Notes under the pieces: model-generated | The model's input: the letters and a program-made list of their open reading frames with translations, nothing else | Databases searched by the model: none | What the model was told of the DNA's origin: nothing | Origin: Rhodocollybia butyracea | Lineage: Eukaryota > Basidiomycota > Agaricomycetes > Agaricales > Omphalotaceae | Direction: 5' to 3' | Assembly: GCA_015501585.1 (NCBI GenBank) | Contig: JADNRY010000111.1 | Span: forward strand, 1 to 64,000 | Length of the DNA: 64,000 bases | Translations under genes and position numbers: made by a program | Shown here: positions 10,971 to 21,878 of the stretch, piece by piece | Numbering within the stretch: position 1 is the first letter of the stretch | Layout of the letters: every line of letters begins with the position of its first letter

Positions 10971-12201
10971 TCAACAGCTCTGATGTTGGAAAATCAGGTT
11001 CAAATTTTCAACATCTGAATCCACTGCTGATCCTACTCGAAGTCGAATATACGGATCTTTGATTTCGTGGCTAGGGAGTGAAAAGTCAACAGATTCCTTC
11101 AGCTGCCACAGGTCCGCCTTGGAGAAGCTAGCGATAATCCTGCGAATAGTCCGAGCATCTGTCCAGATTGTCAGGAGTGATCAGAGATAAGCAGATGTTG
11201 CGCACCTAATAAAACATTACGACGATCTGGGAGGCGCGCAATTATCCGCATGTCGGGGTGCCACAGCCGGGACCCAGGAATATTGGCGCTTTTGTTAACC
11301 ATTAATTCGAGAACAAAGCCAACGTATTTCAATTCGAATGTTGTTCCAATTTCACCCCTATCCTTTCTGCGCGGATCTTCCACAAAGTCATAAATCTTTG
11401 GGGTGAGTATATTTCGAAAGAGGTGCTTGGATATGCAGTGCATCAATTCGTGCATAAAGGTTATCATCCAACAGAGACAATGGGTGGAGCGGAGGACTTG
11501 CGCTCGTGCCTTGTCTTGAAGCCGACGCGGCTGAATTACAACATTTAAGACAGCAAGTATATAGCTGGGCAAGTACACACCTTGGATATGGCTTTCGTTA
11601 GGTCCAAAGACAAGAACATCTCATTTCTAGACTCATAATCTCCGCCCCTATGCACCTCGCCCCAAACGAACTTTTGACTATCACCTCCAAGATGGGCGAA
11701 TATGATAGATGGCCTATTCATTTCCAAGAACGAAGAGATTTTGTCGCGTATATTTTTGTCAGAGGGGTATTTCCCGAACTTCTGTTGGAAGGCCTCGGCG
11801 GCCTGATGCGATGACTTTGTGAATTCTCTAAATAATGAGACCATTGGAACCTCGGCCGAGGTGATGAGGTGTGTAAGTACTATGGAGGCGAGGTTTTCGA
11901 ATTTCTTATGAGTCTTCTCGGTAAGTTTTGAGCGCAAGTTATTCTCTTCGACGAAGATTTTGAGGTCAAAGGTGCGAGTCGGAATTTTATCAAGGTTTTT
12001 TTGGAACGCAATATAGGCCATTCGATGGGCCGCTTTGACTTTTTGGGAGGTACTCCTGAGTACACACGGGAGAGGACTGAGCCGTGAAGAATTGAGAAGA
12101 CATGGAGGTGGATATCGCAGGAAGAAAGCTACAGGGGCTATAAGTACATTTGTGCATGCGCGCCTATTTCCAGGTGGCTCCGTTTCATCGCTGTGTTTCA
12201 A
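10971..12201 (-). CDS. Putative HExxH metallopeptidase-like protein, uncharacterised
   Basis: The minus-strand gene has three exons: exon 1 12201 (or from an internal ATG at 12021) to 11581, intron 11531-11580, exon 2 11206-11530, intron 11159-11205, exon 3 10971-11158 ending LIFQHQSC-stop. Phases join cleanly (SK/PRRLQDK and NVLL/D-ARTIRR). Exon 2 carries ITFMHELMHCISKHLF, an HExxH zinc-binding motif. About 30 residues later comes GEIGTTFELKYVGFVLE, whose Glu residues could supply a third ligand, as in gluzincins. There is no signal peptide, so it is probably intracellular. I do not recognise a named family, and peptidase activity is inferred from the motif alone. Which start codon is used is open; the first 60 residues are low in similarity to anything I know. 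Confidence 0.7.
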
Positions 12202-12435
12202 AGAGCCTGACGGGAAAGAGGGAAAAGGAAGAGAGAAAGAATTGCCTATAACTCTCTGAAGGCCAAATTCGTACTGATTACTCAGTCCGTTCCAAATTCC
12301 TGCGAGCTAAAGCTGACACTATCCGATGAAGTGTGACACCGCGATAAGATAAAGATAATAGATGAATATGAATACAAGACACAGCGATGTCCAGTCTCTA
12401 CTGGCGAGTGGCTGGGGCCATTCGGTACGATCCTG

Positions 12436-14099
12436 CTATACATCCGACTTCCTGCCTCTATTCACCGACCTAGTCATGCGCGATGACGTTCCTAAGACCT
12501 CCTTCTTCACACTAGCTTTGGGTTTCGCTTTGCCTTTCCCTTTAGGCTCGTTCCCGGGCGCAGTTACATCTCCACTGCCTTTGAGCTTCCTCGCGGAAGG
12601 TCCGCCTAACTTTCGACCCGCCCTTGTCGCCTTCCCCGTACCGGTACCAGGCATTGGCACAGCAGGAGGAACGGCCGGAAGACCACCCATGGGGAAACCC
12701 GGGATAGCAGGCATAGGCATTGCTCCGAACGCACCTCCGAGCGCACCTCCATACGCACCCCCATACGCTCCTCCAACCGCACCTCCAAACGCGCCGAGGC
12801 CCATGCCCGCATACCCTCCCAAGCCCAGTCCGCCGTATGGATTGTTATATTCATATTCAATCATCTGCGGAAGAGGAAAGGAGCGTGAGCGAGATGTATC
12901 ACGGAAACAACAGTCATAAGGGCTAAGCCCTCCGCAATCAGGCAAAATAAAATAGAGCAAGTTATATTAGAACTTGACTCACATAACAGGGAACAACCAA
13001 GGACGTTCGGACTACATACACTGACCCGTGAGCCGAGTACGTTTGGTAGTATGTTAGATCTTTGGTTATTTTACCAGGGAATGCTGGAAAAAAAAGACGA
13101 TTGGGATTCATTTTTAGCCGATTGGTAAGAACGACAACAAGGAGAAAAGTAAATAGTGAAATGAGCACCAGAAGAAAGAAAGAATAACGTGCAACCAGGG
13201 GCGGAATGAGAAGAAAACAGCGACGCAAGCTCACCTCGACAAGCAAAGATTCTATCGGCGCCTGGCGCCCAAAAGAAAGCAATGCGTCTTTAGCAAGGTA
13301 GACCCCATAGCCTTCCCCGGTCCCATTGACAACTGCGTGGCCTCCTACACCGCCAATACGGAAGCCCGTTTCGAGGATCCTAGAGAGAAAAGGTTGATTG
13401 GTACTACAACACGTATAATCCCGTAGCGAGCGTACGAATCGATGTTCTTGGGCAGCGTCCCATGAAAAAGTAACAGCTCCTGTGCAGGGTCATCGTCTCC
13501 TGCGTCGACACCGCGCAATGAGAGCTTGGCTTCCTCAAATTGTTTTTCGAGCTCGTAGTTGACGCGTTGACGATCCAGTGGACTGAAAAAAAGAGAGTTG
13601 GATTTGAACACGATTCCGAGTGGCTTCACATAGAACTCACATCGTTTAATCTTGTTACCACCACTGGTGCTCTCGAAAAGCTTTTTCCAAGGTTCAAATC
13701 GGGCCAAGTCGTCGGGGTGAGCAGGCGAACCGTCTTCAAGAGTGCCATCTGCGTTGATAACGTTTCGAAACACAATTCCTTCCTGCGCGTCGCATAAGAA
13801 ACAAGAAACCCATATAGAAATATCATCGTATGCACCTTTCTTTCTACTACACCTGCAATCATCTTGCGATGCCCTTCTCTTTCCTCTGTCTGGAGTTTCC
13901 GTGCTAGACGTTCATCTTCGAAGATGGCGGGCTTGGATGAGTTGCCAGCGATGGAAGCTGGCGCCGAGGTTTTACTTTTGTTGGACGTGATTGTTGCGAT
14001 CGTCTTGTCTCGTAAGCGTGCGGTGAGTCTTTCAGGTCTTTTGGGTGTCTAAACCGCTCTAGAAGGTCCAACAAATTCAACCTTGGATTCTGAATCCAT
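12436..14099 (-). CDS. PARP-like ADP-ribosyltransferase with Gly/Ala-rich C-terminal tail (premature TAG at codon 17)
   Basis: Exons join to a PARP-catalytic-like protein. In order they give IFEDERLARKLQTEERE; EGIVFRNVINADG..PDDLARFEPWKK; LFHGTLPKNIDS (catalytic His); GFRIGGVGGHAVVNGTGEGY with GVYLAKDA (Tyr of the H-Y-E triad); and VYVVRTSLVVPCYMIEYEY. The residue where classical PARPs have Glu (before YVV) reads Val, which suggests mono-ADP-ribosylation or loss of activity. After the domain come repeated Gly/Ala (YGG, AYGGAYGG) and a Lys-rich end. The acceptor before MIEYEY and the intron before EGIVF are phase-consistent. The best ATG (14099; MDSESKVEF) is followed by an in-frame TAG at 14049-14051, after which the same frame resumes. 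The gene is therefore a recent pseudogene, starts downstream, or holds an error. One internal intron boundary (about 13080-13230) is unresolved. Confidence 0.72.
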
Positions 14100-14560
14100 G
14101 TCGATTTGGTCGTCGGCTGTGAGGTCAATCACCTCATTTTCAAAGAGACTCATCGCGGAATTGACCTCGAAGGCGCGACTCTTGAAGTTGGTGGTTCAAG
14201 TTGAAACCTTTTGGCATTGATTCATGACGGAAACGGAAGCTAATTGTGGGAAAGCCAAGTCATATAGAGCAGGTTAGTGAAAAAACCAGGGCTTCAGAGT
14301 GCAGGCGTTGATGTAGATCGACGATTCCTCAAAGAGCGGCTTGTAAGTTGTAGATAACTGGAAAAAGACGCGAAAACTGTAATGGGCCGGAAAATGCCGT
14401 CGAGCGCTAGAGGCAGGCAGGCGCTTATCTTCTTTATATCTTGTTAACGATGTTTTTCCCTTTTTCCTGGTGGAGAACACCTCACTTTGCACATAAGGCA
14501 TGAGCTATGCTAGTGGTGACGATTATTATGGTGGTGCCGGTGCCGGTGATTATAGTGGTG
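14058..14560. repeat. Divergent promoter region, copy 1 of a 500-bp duplication
   Basis: The segment matches 18048-18530 over about 500 bp, with insertions and deletions. Shared blocks include TCTAGAAGGTCCAACAAATT, GAGGTCAATCAC, ATTGACCTCGAAGGCGCGAC and TTGAAGTTGGTGGTTCAAGT. Further shared blocks are CTTCTTTATA, GAGAACACCTCACT and GCTAGTGGTGACGAT. It holds the start of the PARP-like gene on the minus strand and the start of a plus-strand ORF at 14500. It thus looks like a bidirectional promoter. Confidence 0.88.
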
Positions 14561-14565
14561 AATAA
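14500..14565 (+). pseudogene. Truncated 21-codon ORF, remnant of a duplicated gene start
   Basis: It reads MSYASGDDYYGGAGAG... and stops after 21 codons. The paralogous start at 18465 reads MNSASGDDEYGDDDEYGG. The shared leader lies just after the duplicated promoter. The downstream DNA here is not the gene found after the second copy but an Hsp110-like fragment, so the original coding region was lost or replaced. Confidence 0.5.
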
Positions 14566-14567
14566 AA

Positions 14568-15213
14568 ATGCTCTCAAGGAATTACTCTAAGTACATCTAC
14601 GACATCCAAAGTACGTTTCCCGTTCCCTTTTTTCCCATTAAAAATCAACTACTTAACGTTGTCTCCTTATCTTATAACCACAGCTCTACGACCGCTATGC
14701 CCCCTTCGTCCAACCCAGAAGCTCTCCGAGCACGAAGACTGGCTATACACAGAATAAGGCCTAAATTTGCCTACGTTTCTCGCATCAACGCTTGCAAATC
14801 CCTTGGCAACCCCATCGCCTTTCTCTGGCGCGAATCCGAAGAGTATCGCCATCGTCTCCCACCGCGAGATGTTCAATACCTACATGGCGGAAGCCACCTC
14901 CCTGGACAAAAAGTACATGCACATCGACGAAAAAGACAAACAGCGTCGTGGAAAAGGTCGCGGTGATGAAGAAGAGGATAGAGGATTTGAGCGTGAACCA
15001 GCTGGAGCGGGAGAACTGGAAGGATCTGGTGTTGAAATTTTGAAATTTAACAACGGGGGAGATCAGCAAAAGGAGGGAAGTGATTTACTTTGCGACGCCG
15101 GTTATACCCACTGGGTCTGTGATGCAGATGCCAATCCGGAGGCGGAGACGGAGACGAAGAGGGAGGAGGAGGAGAAGGAGGCCCCTGGGCCTAGTGAGAT
15201 ACATATCGATTAG
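14568..15213 (+). pseudogene. Hsp110 (SSE1-type Hsp70 superfamily) C-terminal fragment, frameshifted
   Basis: Pieces in all three frames line up with the C-terminal domain of fungal Hsp110 nucleotide-exchange chaperones. They are SKYIYDIQ, then after an intron-like gap LYDRYAPFVQ, KLSEHEDWLYTE, AYVSRINACKSLGNPIAF, LWRESEE and MFNTYMAEATS. These are followed by DKKYMHIDEKDKQ, SVVEKVAV, LERENWKDLV and REVIYFATPVIP. At least four frame changes and a stop occur, and the ATPase and substrate-binding beta domains are absent. It sits directly downstream of the duplicated promoter. It is a dead fragment, not a gene. The call rests on several matching blocks in correct order. Confidence 0.75.
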
Positions 15214-15946
15214 GTGGACACAGGGAGATTAGAATGATTTTTGATAGTAATACGTTTCTTTCAGCCGACTACAGTATTTATATTTCCTCTTCATGACTGG
15301 GCTGCATCTCCACATCCCCAAGTCATACCAGTCATGAAAGTAAAGACAGAGCTCAAATAGTGAGGGCTATTGAACTGCTACCAAATTTAGCAAATACTCG
15401 CAGGCTGAGAAGGACGGGAAATTAAGACACACGCCTAGGATTGGTAAATTGAGACAAACTCTGCATGGCGCACAGGCGCGGAACCCGACCGATAAGGGGA
15501 CGTATGCATGGCATAGCCTACAGTACGGAACTAGGCCTGAGCCAGGAACCAGTGGTCTCCTCGCTTGCGCGAAACCAGCATAATCGTAGAAGCACTGCCA
15601 AGTAAGGAGTATCTGCAGTGCATGCAAGTACGGGGGCGAGTATATTGCTAATGCTATTATTATCACAGTGCCGAAACATGTATCAGAGTTGTTTGCCGAA
15701 CTGAAAGGAGCGCGCATCCGAGAACAGTATGTGCTTTTCATCTTGAATTTTATTCAGCTGCAAATTGCGTCGAACGTCTTCTCGAGTCACATATCTTCAC
15801 TGTAGATATGGAAGCTCACTGGCCTCTTGTAGCGTTATATCTGTAATGATATTGCGAAATCGTCGACGCCTACGTCGAGCTTCGAAAGCAGTATCGTAAA
15901 ACATTTGTTCAAAAGTCCTCTGCTTCTCACTTTTCAGATGCAGGAG
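15214..15946. other. Intergenic, no supported gene
   Basis: A 124-codon minus-strand ORF (15367-15741) is present but has no recognised motif and an unusual Cys/Leu-rich composition. I see no convincing gene here. Confidence 0.45.
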
Positions 15947-17418
15947 TTAGACAGAGGCAGAAGGACGAACTTTGTTATCCTGAGAAGAACACTGTTGCAA
16001 TAGTAGTCCATATACTTCGTAGGCATTTGGACGCGCCGAATGATCCTGTTTCCAACAAGACGTAGTGAGATACCATAGGATATCATTGCACCAATTATTC
16101 TGTGGTCGCTGAGGTCGTTTGCCTGACATTAGGGAGGTAAGAACTGCATAATCAGTTTTATGATCATGGAAAGGGTATTGCAATGTAAGTATCTGTAGAT
16201 ATGCTTGAACATGAGTATGCAAAATGCGGGCAGTAAGTACTATATGAACAAACCTCAATAATAGTGCAACCGAAAGCATAAATATCTCTTGAAGGATGGT
16301 CTAATACAGCTGGGACTGAATCACTGTGATTAAAAAGCTCGGGTGCCATCCACCTTATTGCTCCTTTCATTGAGCTTGTCGTTGTTGCTGTCCATGATTG
16401 AGAATTGGCCGTGATCAAGGCCAAGCCAAAATCAGTAAGACAGCAGCGCAAATCGTCTGTGATTAAAATGTTGGCCTGAGTTAGAGGTGTGCATCAGCAA
16501 GCAAGATTTCACTAATGACTTAAAAATACACACCCCTCGGATATCTCCGTGGGTTATGGGAGGACTTCTCGAATGAAGATACCATATGCCCGCGGCGATA
16601 TCTTGAAGCTGGCCAGTCAATGAGCTGATATTATAGATATCATGTCAAGTTTCGGAGCTCACTACTTTGTGCCGACTATGCGAAGGATTTTGTTTTAAAA
16701 ACGTGATGACATCCTTATTTTCCATCCACGGGGAGATAAGGCAAAACGAGGGTTCAAACAGTTCGACATTGATTCCCAATAATGGAAGGATGTTTGGATG
16801 TTTGAGCTGCCTCCATAGGATGGCTTCATTGCAGAAGCACTGATACAGCAATCAAGTCAGACTTCCAGGTCGAAGAATAGAGGCTTACCCTCCGAACTTT
16901 CTCGCGTACTTCTTCATCAGGCTCAACAACTAGTCGAAGGACTTTCAAGCACACCATTTGATTTCCTAAAGTTCCACGCCAGATATCCTTGTAAATCAAA
17001 GGAGTTAGAATCAATTGATGACTTTATAGGTTGTGCTCACTGCGAACCCCCCGCCAGCTACTGGAAGACGGCCTTTTGTTTTTACATCGGGGATAACAAA
17101 AGATGAAGGTAGAATCCGATATTTGGTTGACAAATAACGAAGAGCCTGCAAACATCTCCTATGATATATGCCCCCAGAGCCACTTGGTGGTAACGGCAAA
17201 CCGGTACTACATTCAAGGCTACTAACAACGTCAAGTTCCTGTAGAAGTGTATGAAGCAGTTTAGACTTGTAGAAAATTACATAACTTACCGACTGTATCA
17301 GATTTACAAGCTGTTGCCTGGAGTTGTCATCCAACACTTCATAGATCGCAAGAAGATTCTTCATCCAGTTTTGCGTGGCACGGAGCAAGGTCTTTCTAAG
17401 TTCGACCACAGAAAGCAT
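15947..17418 (-). CDS. Protein kinase, TKL-like agaricomycete family (paralog 1)
   Basis: Seven exons join in phase to 380 aa: 17418-17290, 17238-17041, 16987-16889, 16839-16666, 16608-16534, 16475-16254, 16192-15947. The N-terminus (about 90 aa) is a helical region shared with paralog 2. The kinase domain follows: Gly loop LPVAGGGFA, ATP-lysine in VCLKVLRL, hinge ISPWMENKD, catalytic loop THGDIRGANIL (HGD rather than HRD), TDFGLA, activation-segment end IRWMAPELF, then PSRDIYAFGCTIIE and SARPNAYEVY. All core Lys, Asp, Asn and DFG residues are present, so activity is plausible. The HGD form groups with tyrosine-kinase-like families expanded in mushrooms. The substrate is unknown. The closest relative is the gene at 23064-24774. 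Confidence 0.9.
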
Positions 17419-18009
17419 AATTTTTGCCGGCTAATGATTATATAGGATTTAGTTGAAAGGAGCTGAGGTAGTACAATAACGCAAACAGACGTACGTGTTC
17501 TGGATATCCAGTACTCCCTGTTCCGTGAGCAGATGACCTCTTTGCTGAGCAGAAGAAACTTTGTCTCAAAGTCGGTCAGCGAGCTTAATACAGCGGAGAA
17601 CCTGAGATATTAAATCCAAGTCGATCTAGTATACAATGAAATGAAACAAATGGGGGAGAGCAGTGAGGAGTGAAGGGAGGCGAGCAATGGCAAAGATGCT
17701 GTGAAATCTTTTGACTTCCCTAATAATGGTATCGTGAGGTACAGTCGTCATGCGCAGCACTAGCATTGAACTTTGGACCTCGAACAACACCAGATGATTC
17801 GACAGTCAGACACTAGGGCGAGTCCCCAAGGCGACTTATTGGAAGTCGGACAGCTGGCATCTTTTAGGCGCTCATTCTTGTTGTCCTCAATATTGTGCAC
17901 CCAAGCCCCGTTCACTTAGCTCTCTTTCCTTAGGTCCTGACGAAGCCCACAATAAAAATGCGGAACGTCGGTGAGTCGTTGAGTCGGGTGTTACTTTAAG
18001 ATCTTTTAG

Positions 18010-18045
18010 TAGGTGTGCCAAGTTTGCCAAGTTTGCCAAGTTTGC
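18010..18045. repeat. 10-bp tandem repeat (GCCAAGTTT)n in a truncated PARP start
   Basis: There are three to four copies of TGCCAAGTT(T). On the minus strand they extend a short ORF that begins MVEDFEVEFVGPSR, the duplicated PARP first exon, into repeated QTW residues before a stop. The repeat marks the breakpoint where the duplicated PARP gene ends. Confidence 0.75.
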
Positions 18046-18047
18046 AT

Positions 18048-18530
18048 TCTAGAAGGTCCAACAAATTCAACTTCGAAATCTTCAACCATGACAGACCATG
18101 ACTTGCAAATCATCGGCTATGAGTCATTATAACTACATATGAGGAGATATGAGGTCAATCACATCATTTTTAACAAGACTTATCGCGAAATTGACCTCGA
18201 AGGCGCGACCCTAGTCTTGAAGTTGGTGGTTCAAGTCAAATTCCCCTTTCGCATTGACTCATGACGGGAAGAGCTTCGGAGTGCGCTGGTATATAGATTG
18301 ATGATTCTTGAAATAAGCATTAAAAAAAGATGTACGCGAAAGCTGTAATCGGCCAGTGCCGCCGAGCGCAGTCCAGGCGCTTAGTATCTTCTTTATACTC
18401 TACTGTCATCCATAGCTTTCCCTTTTTTCGAGTAGTAGAGAACACCTCACTCTCCACATGAGGCATGAACTCGGCTAGTGGTGACGATGAATATGGTGAT
18501 GACGATGAATATGGTGGTGAATATGCTTAT
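18048..18530. repeat. Divergent promoter region, copy 2
   Basis: Second copy of the 500-bp block at 14058-14560. On its left the PARP-like first exon survives for 14 codons (MVEDFEVEFVGPSR, minus strand). On its right it leads into the small gene at 18529. The copies differ by many substitutions and indels, so the duplication is not recent. Confidence 0.88.
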
Positions 18531-18930
18531 GGACGAGAGCATCTACGTGGTCACCGCACTCGGTGGTACCAGGGGCCCTTGCAAACCTTTGAGTGATTCT
18601 GAGTCAGAGGTAAAATTAGTACAGTCAAATTTGCTTTCATCTCTAACATGGCTATAGGACGACTCTCCCCGATGCAGAGCACGAGACCCAGCGGTTTCTC
18701 GATTGAACCATGTCAAGTATTCTCCTACCCAACGACGTAATGTATCGTTTGAGTTAGGTCAAACGGGCCATACCACCATCTCTGATGGTACACTAAGCAA
18801 TGTCGGCGGGTCTCAGACTATCATTCAAGATCATCGCCATGACGCCCGTACTCATCAGACTAACTACAACTACAGCCTCATCAACGTGAACATCCACATT
18901 CACGTTGGAGAGTCAAAAACCTGGGTCTAG
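18529..18930 (+). CDS. Small 117-aa protein, unrecognised
   Basis: Two exons (18529-18609, intron 18610-18657, 18658-18930) join in phase. The protein starts MDESIYVVTALGG, has an acidic run across the splice (DSESE/DDS), and ends with a Asn/His/Ile-rich segment (TLSNVGGSQTII, NVNIHIHVGE). The NVGG-x-Q stretch resembles short tails I have seen in agaricomycete proteins of unknown function. An upstream overlapping frame (MNSASGDDEYG, from 18465) ends inside exon 1. No signal peptide or transmembrane segment. Function unknown. Confidence 0.6.
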
Positions 18931-19731
18931 TACACCTTTTTGCACCGCATTCAATCTTTTCTTACGTGTAACCTACACTCTGGTTGTATTCAGCGGTTTA
19001 TTTGGGCGCGGTGACACCGTGAACATGAGGTGTGCTGGATTTGGTTGATCTAGCACTCTCGACGGCGCATGTTCCGGTTCTCACCGCTTTGGCTTTCCTC
19101 ATCTCACCTTTCTTACCCTCCTTCCACTTTCCCCGTCAATCCGCGCTGTCAGCCAGGATACCGCTTGGAACCTCGCGACCCTTACCCCTCCCATCGTTGT
19201 CATACCACTGTATGTAGCCGTAGGGAGATACCGTGAAATGAAACTTTGACCCATACAAGCCATACCTATTCAGAGCTTGAGCGCTCCTCAATCTCAGAAA
19301 TATTTTGATGGATCATAAAAGATTTTTAAAACACCAAATCATCGAAACTATTTTACATTTTCGTCCAGCAGTGTAGGCTCAATCAGGCCGCTGAAATGGT
19401 TGGTTTTCGCCATCAAGGACTCGCCTGTACTTTCTCCCTAGCCTATGGATCAGACCTTGCGGTCTGATCGCCTGAGCGCTCCGCCAGACTGAAAGCAACC
19501 TCGATTTTCAATGCATTGCCTACGATTTAATTCTCAACATATAATACTTCTCGGTAGAAACCATTGATTATCAGAAGTCTATTTTCTGTAAACGTCCTAT
19601 ACAGGTAAATAAAGATTAATAAACCTTCGTATCGTATGATGTTATTCCAAAAAAAACAAAAGGTCCATTCGAGCCCTTGCCACAAAACTTAGTGGACAGA
19701 AAATTCATCCACAAAAGCCCACGAAAGACGC
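18931..19731. other. Intergenic, no supported gene
   Basis: Contains an inverted repeat GATCAGACC...GGTCTGATC near 19448-19470 that could be a terminator-like hairpin. No coding signal was found. Confidence 0.45.
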
Positions 19732-21878
19732 TCAGATCGAGGTATTCTCCGCTACACTGTCGTCTTTCTCTACGTCTCGCAATCCCCAAGTCTCGTCCAT
19801 GTCAGTTCCTAGTGGGACTTCGTCCATCAAGAGGCATGATAAAAGCCCAATGCCAGAAATTCCACACATCACCCACCACACTATCTGCAGACTCTGCGAA
19901 AATCCGAGACGAACTTGATCCTGAAGGGGTCCCGGTAAGTCCGGAATGAGAGGCACTAACGAGTACGTGAACTGCGTATGGCGTGGAAGCGTGGCTAAGA
20001 AGCTCCCTGCAATCTTTTGGGTGAGTTTTTTCTGCAGAATGGCCCCGCCGATGACAGAGCCCCAAGTCTACGTGTCTAATGAGTTTCCATAAAGCCCTAA
20101 ACGTGGATATTGGACTCACCTGAGCGAACGAACGGACGAAGATGAAAAAAGCAAGCGCATGAGCGTTGTTGGAATACGGAAGCGGCGCTAGGATCGGAAA
20201 TTGGGTACTGATCCATATGATTCCTAATCCAGATCCAAGGAGAATTTGGAACCCGATATAGGCAGCCGTAGAACTGTTCTCGTTAAGAAGGGATAAAACA
20301 CCGAACCCGATAGTAGTGAGTATCCAGCCGATGTAGTTCTGAGGCCGATAGAGTCCAAGCAACTCTGTGGACACACCAGTGGCGATAGCAAACAATGGGA
20401 TGGTGAAGGATGTCCCAAACATGTCGATCCCCGAGTGTACGGAACTGACCATTTTTACGGCCTGAAAATATATGGGGAGATAAACTGGCGATCGCCGTCA
20501 GCGAAGAAGTGCAGATAAGTGAATGTGAGATACCCACAAATAACGGCCATCGACACGATCCCATGAAAAAAGACACCGAGATATCTGAAAAGGAGTCAGT
20601 ATTACATGCCGGGCTTCAAAATCGCAGAAATATTACCCGCTTAGTGTTGTCCTATTTGAGAAAAGGAATGGAGGGACCTTGTACGGGTAACAGAATGAGT
20701 ACAGGTAATGGGAGCAAACGGCGAAATTTTACTGTAGGCTCTTTGATCCACCGTGCTTCAACCACAAAGAAGCACACAATTGCGATTATGCCGATTATCA
20801 GAGGGACTAAAACCTGAACGGACGACCACTGTATCATATCGGGGCTATTAAATGTTGGAACGAGAGTTAGAATTCAAGTACGTACCGGGAAACGGACTCC
20901 GCCCAAAGTCAGGGCAAGTATCACGGACATCGTGCCAACTATAATGATGGGCAAGCCACTATAGGCATTAAGTCCGAGAAAGCACAGCCAGACCATAGAA
21001 AATTTACATTAGATCCATCTGCAGAATCCCTCGAAGCGTGGCCTTTGGTGTGTGGACATTTAGGAAGCCAAAAACGAGAAATGCAGAAATAGCGCAGATA
21101 GGCAGATTCAAGAAGAACAGCCAGCGCCAAGCGCCCGAGCTCGCTAACGCACCGCCAATAGGAGGCCCCACGGCGCTGTATGAAGAAATCAGGAAGGAAT
21201 GAAAACGTATTCCGGGGCTTATTTACCAAGCTAACGCCCACACGCTACGTTAGGATCAGAACTTGGACGCCGTTTCATGGTGAACAAACTCACGTCGCAA
21301 CGATCCCTTGGAATTTACCGCGCTCAGCAAGCGGCACTAAATCTGCGATGATGATATCTGTTACAGAGATACATCCGCCGCCGCCCAAGCCTTGGATTAC
21401 TGTCAATAGCAACAAGTAAATATTGATTTTCGCTTGACGAGGCCACCGAGTCACTTACCTCTTCCGGCAATTAACATAGGAAGGTTGTGAGCCGCGCCAC
21501 ACATTATAGAGCCTATGGAAACTGCAGCGATGGAGTACAGCAGGACGGGTCTCCGCCAAACACCGATACCAATCCGCCGACGAGAGGAAGAACCATCGTT
21601 GATGCAGCAGGATATGCACCGGCCGCCAGAATAAAGTTTGAACCTTTGAGTTCATGGACGATAGTCGGAAGAGCAGTGGAGATGGAAGTCTGTGTACACA
21701 GAGTAAAGGTTAGCAAATCAGTTTTTTAGGATTGAAAGATACCAAGAATTCGCACCAGATCAAGAGCTGACAATAGCTCGACCGCAAGACAGGCAATGAT
21801 AACTAGCCAGAATCTGACGCCTCGTGCAGATGTCGAGGTATTACTTTTACTACTAGGAATCGACGGGTTCTCGTCCAT
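19732..21878 (-). CDS. MFS drug:H+ antiporter, DHA2-like (one frameshift)
   Basis: Spliced pieces in order match fungal 14-TM DHA2 transporters: start MDENPSIPSSKSN, TM1 LVIIACLAVELLSALDL, TSISTALPTIVHEL, AAHNLPMLIAG, VIQGLGGGGCISVT, ADLVPLAERGKFQGIV, and VGPPIGGALASSGAWRWLFF (antiporter motif C). These are followed by TLGGVRF, WSSVQVLVPLIIG, YLGVFFHGIVSMAV, LYRPQNYIGWILT, APLPYSNNAHALAFF, and an end at SLQIVWWVMCGISG...ENTSI. Role by family: proton-coupled export of small toxic molecules at the plasma membrane. At 21551-21560 the frame shifts: a base is missing where FGRRP is expected (reads FGGDP), after which the correct frame continues. The gene is otherwise intact, with about ten short introns. 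One intron near 20650-20740 is unresolved. Confidence 0.85.

Noticed and set aside
12362..12919. 185-codon Pro/Ala-rich plus-strand ORF
   Set aside because: It is the antisense shadow of the Gly/Ala-rich tail of the PARP-like gene.
19448..19470. Inverted repeat as a bacterial-style terminator
   Set aside because: Short hairpins are common by chance and the genome is eukaryotic. It is kept only as a remark in the intergenic entry.
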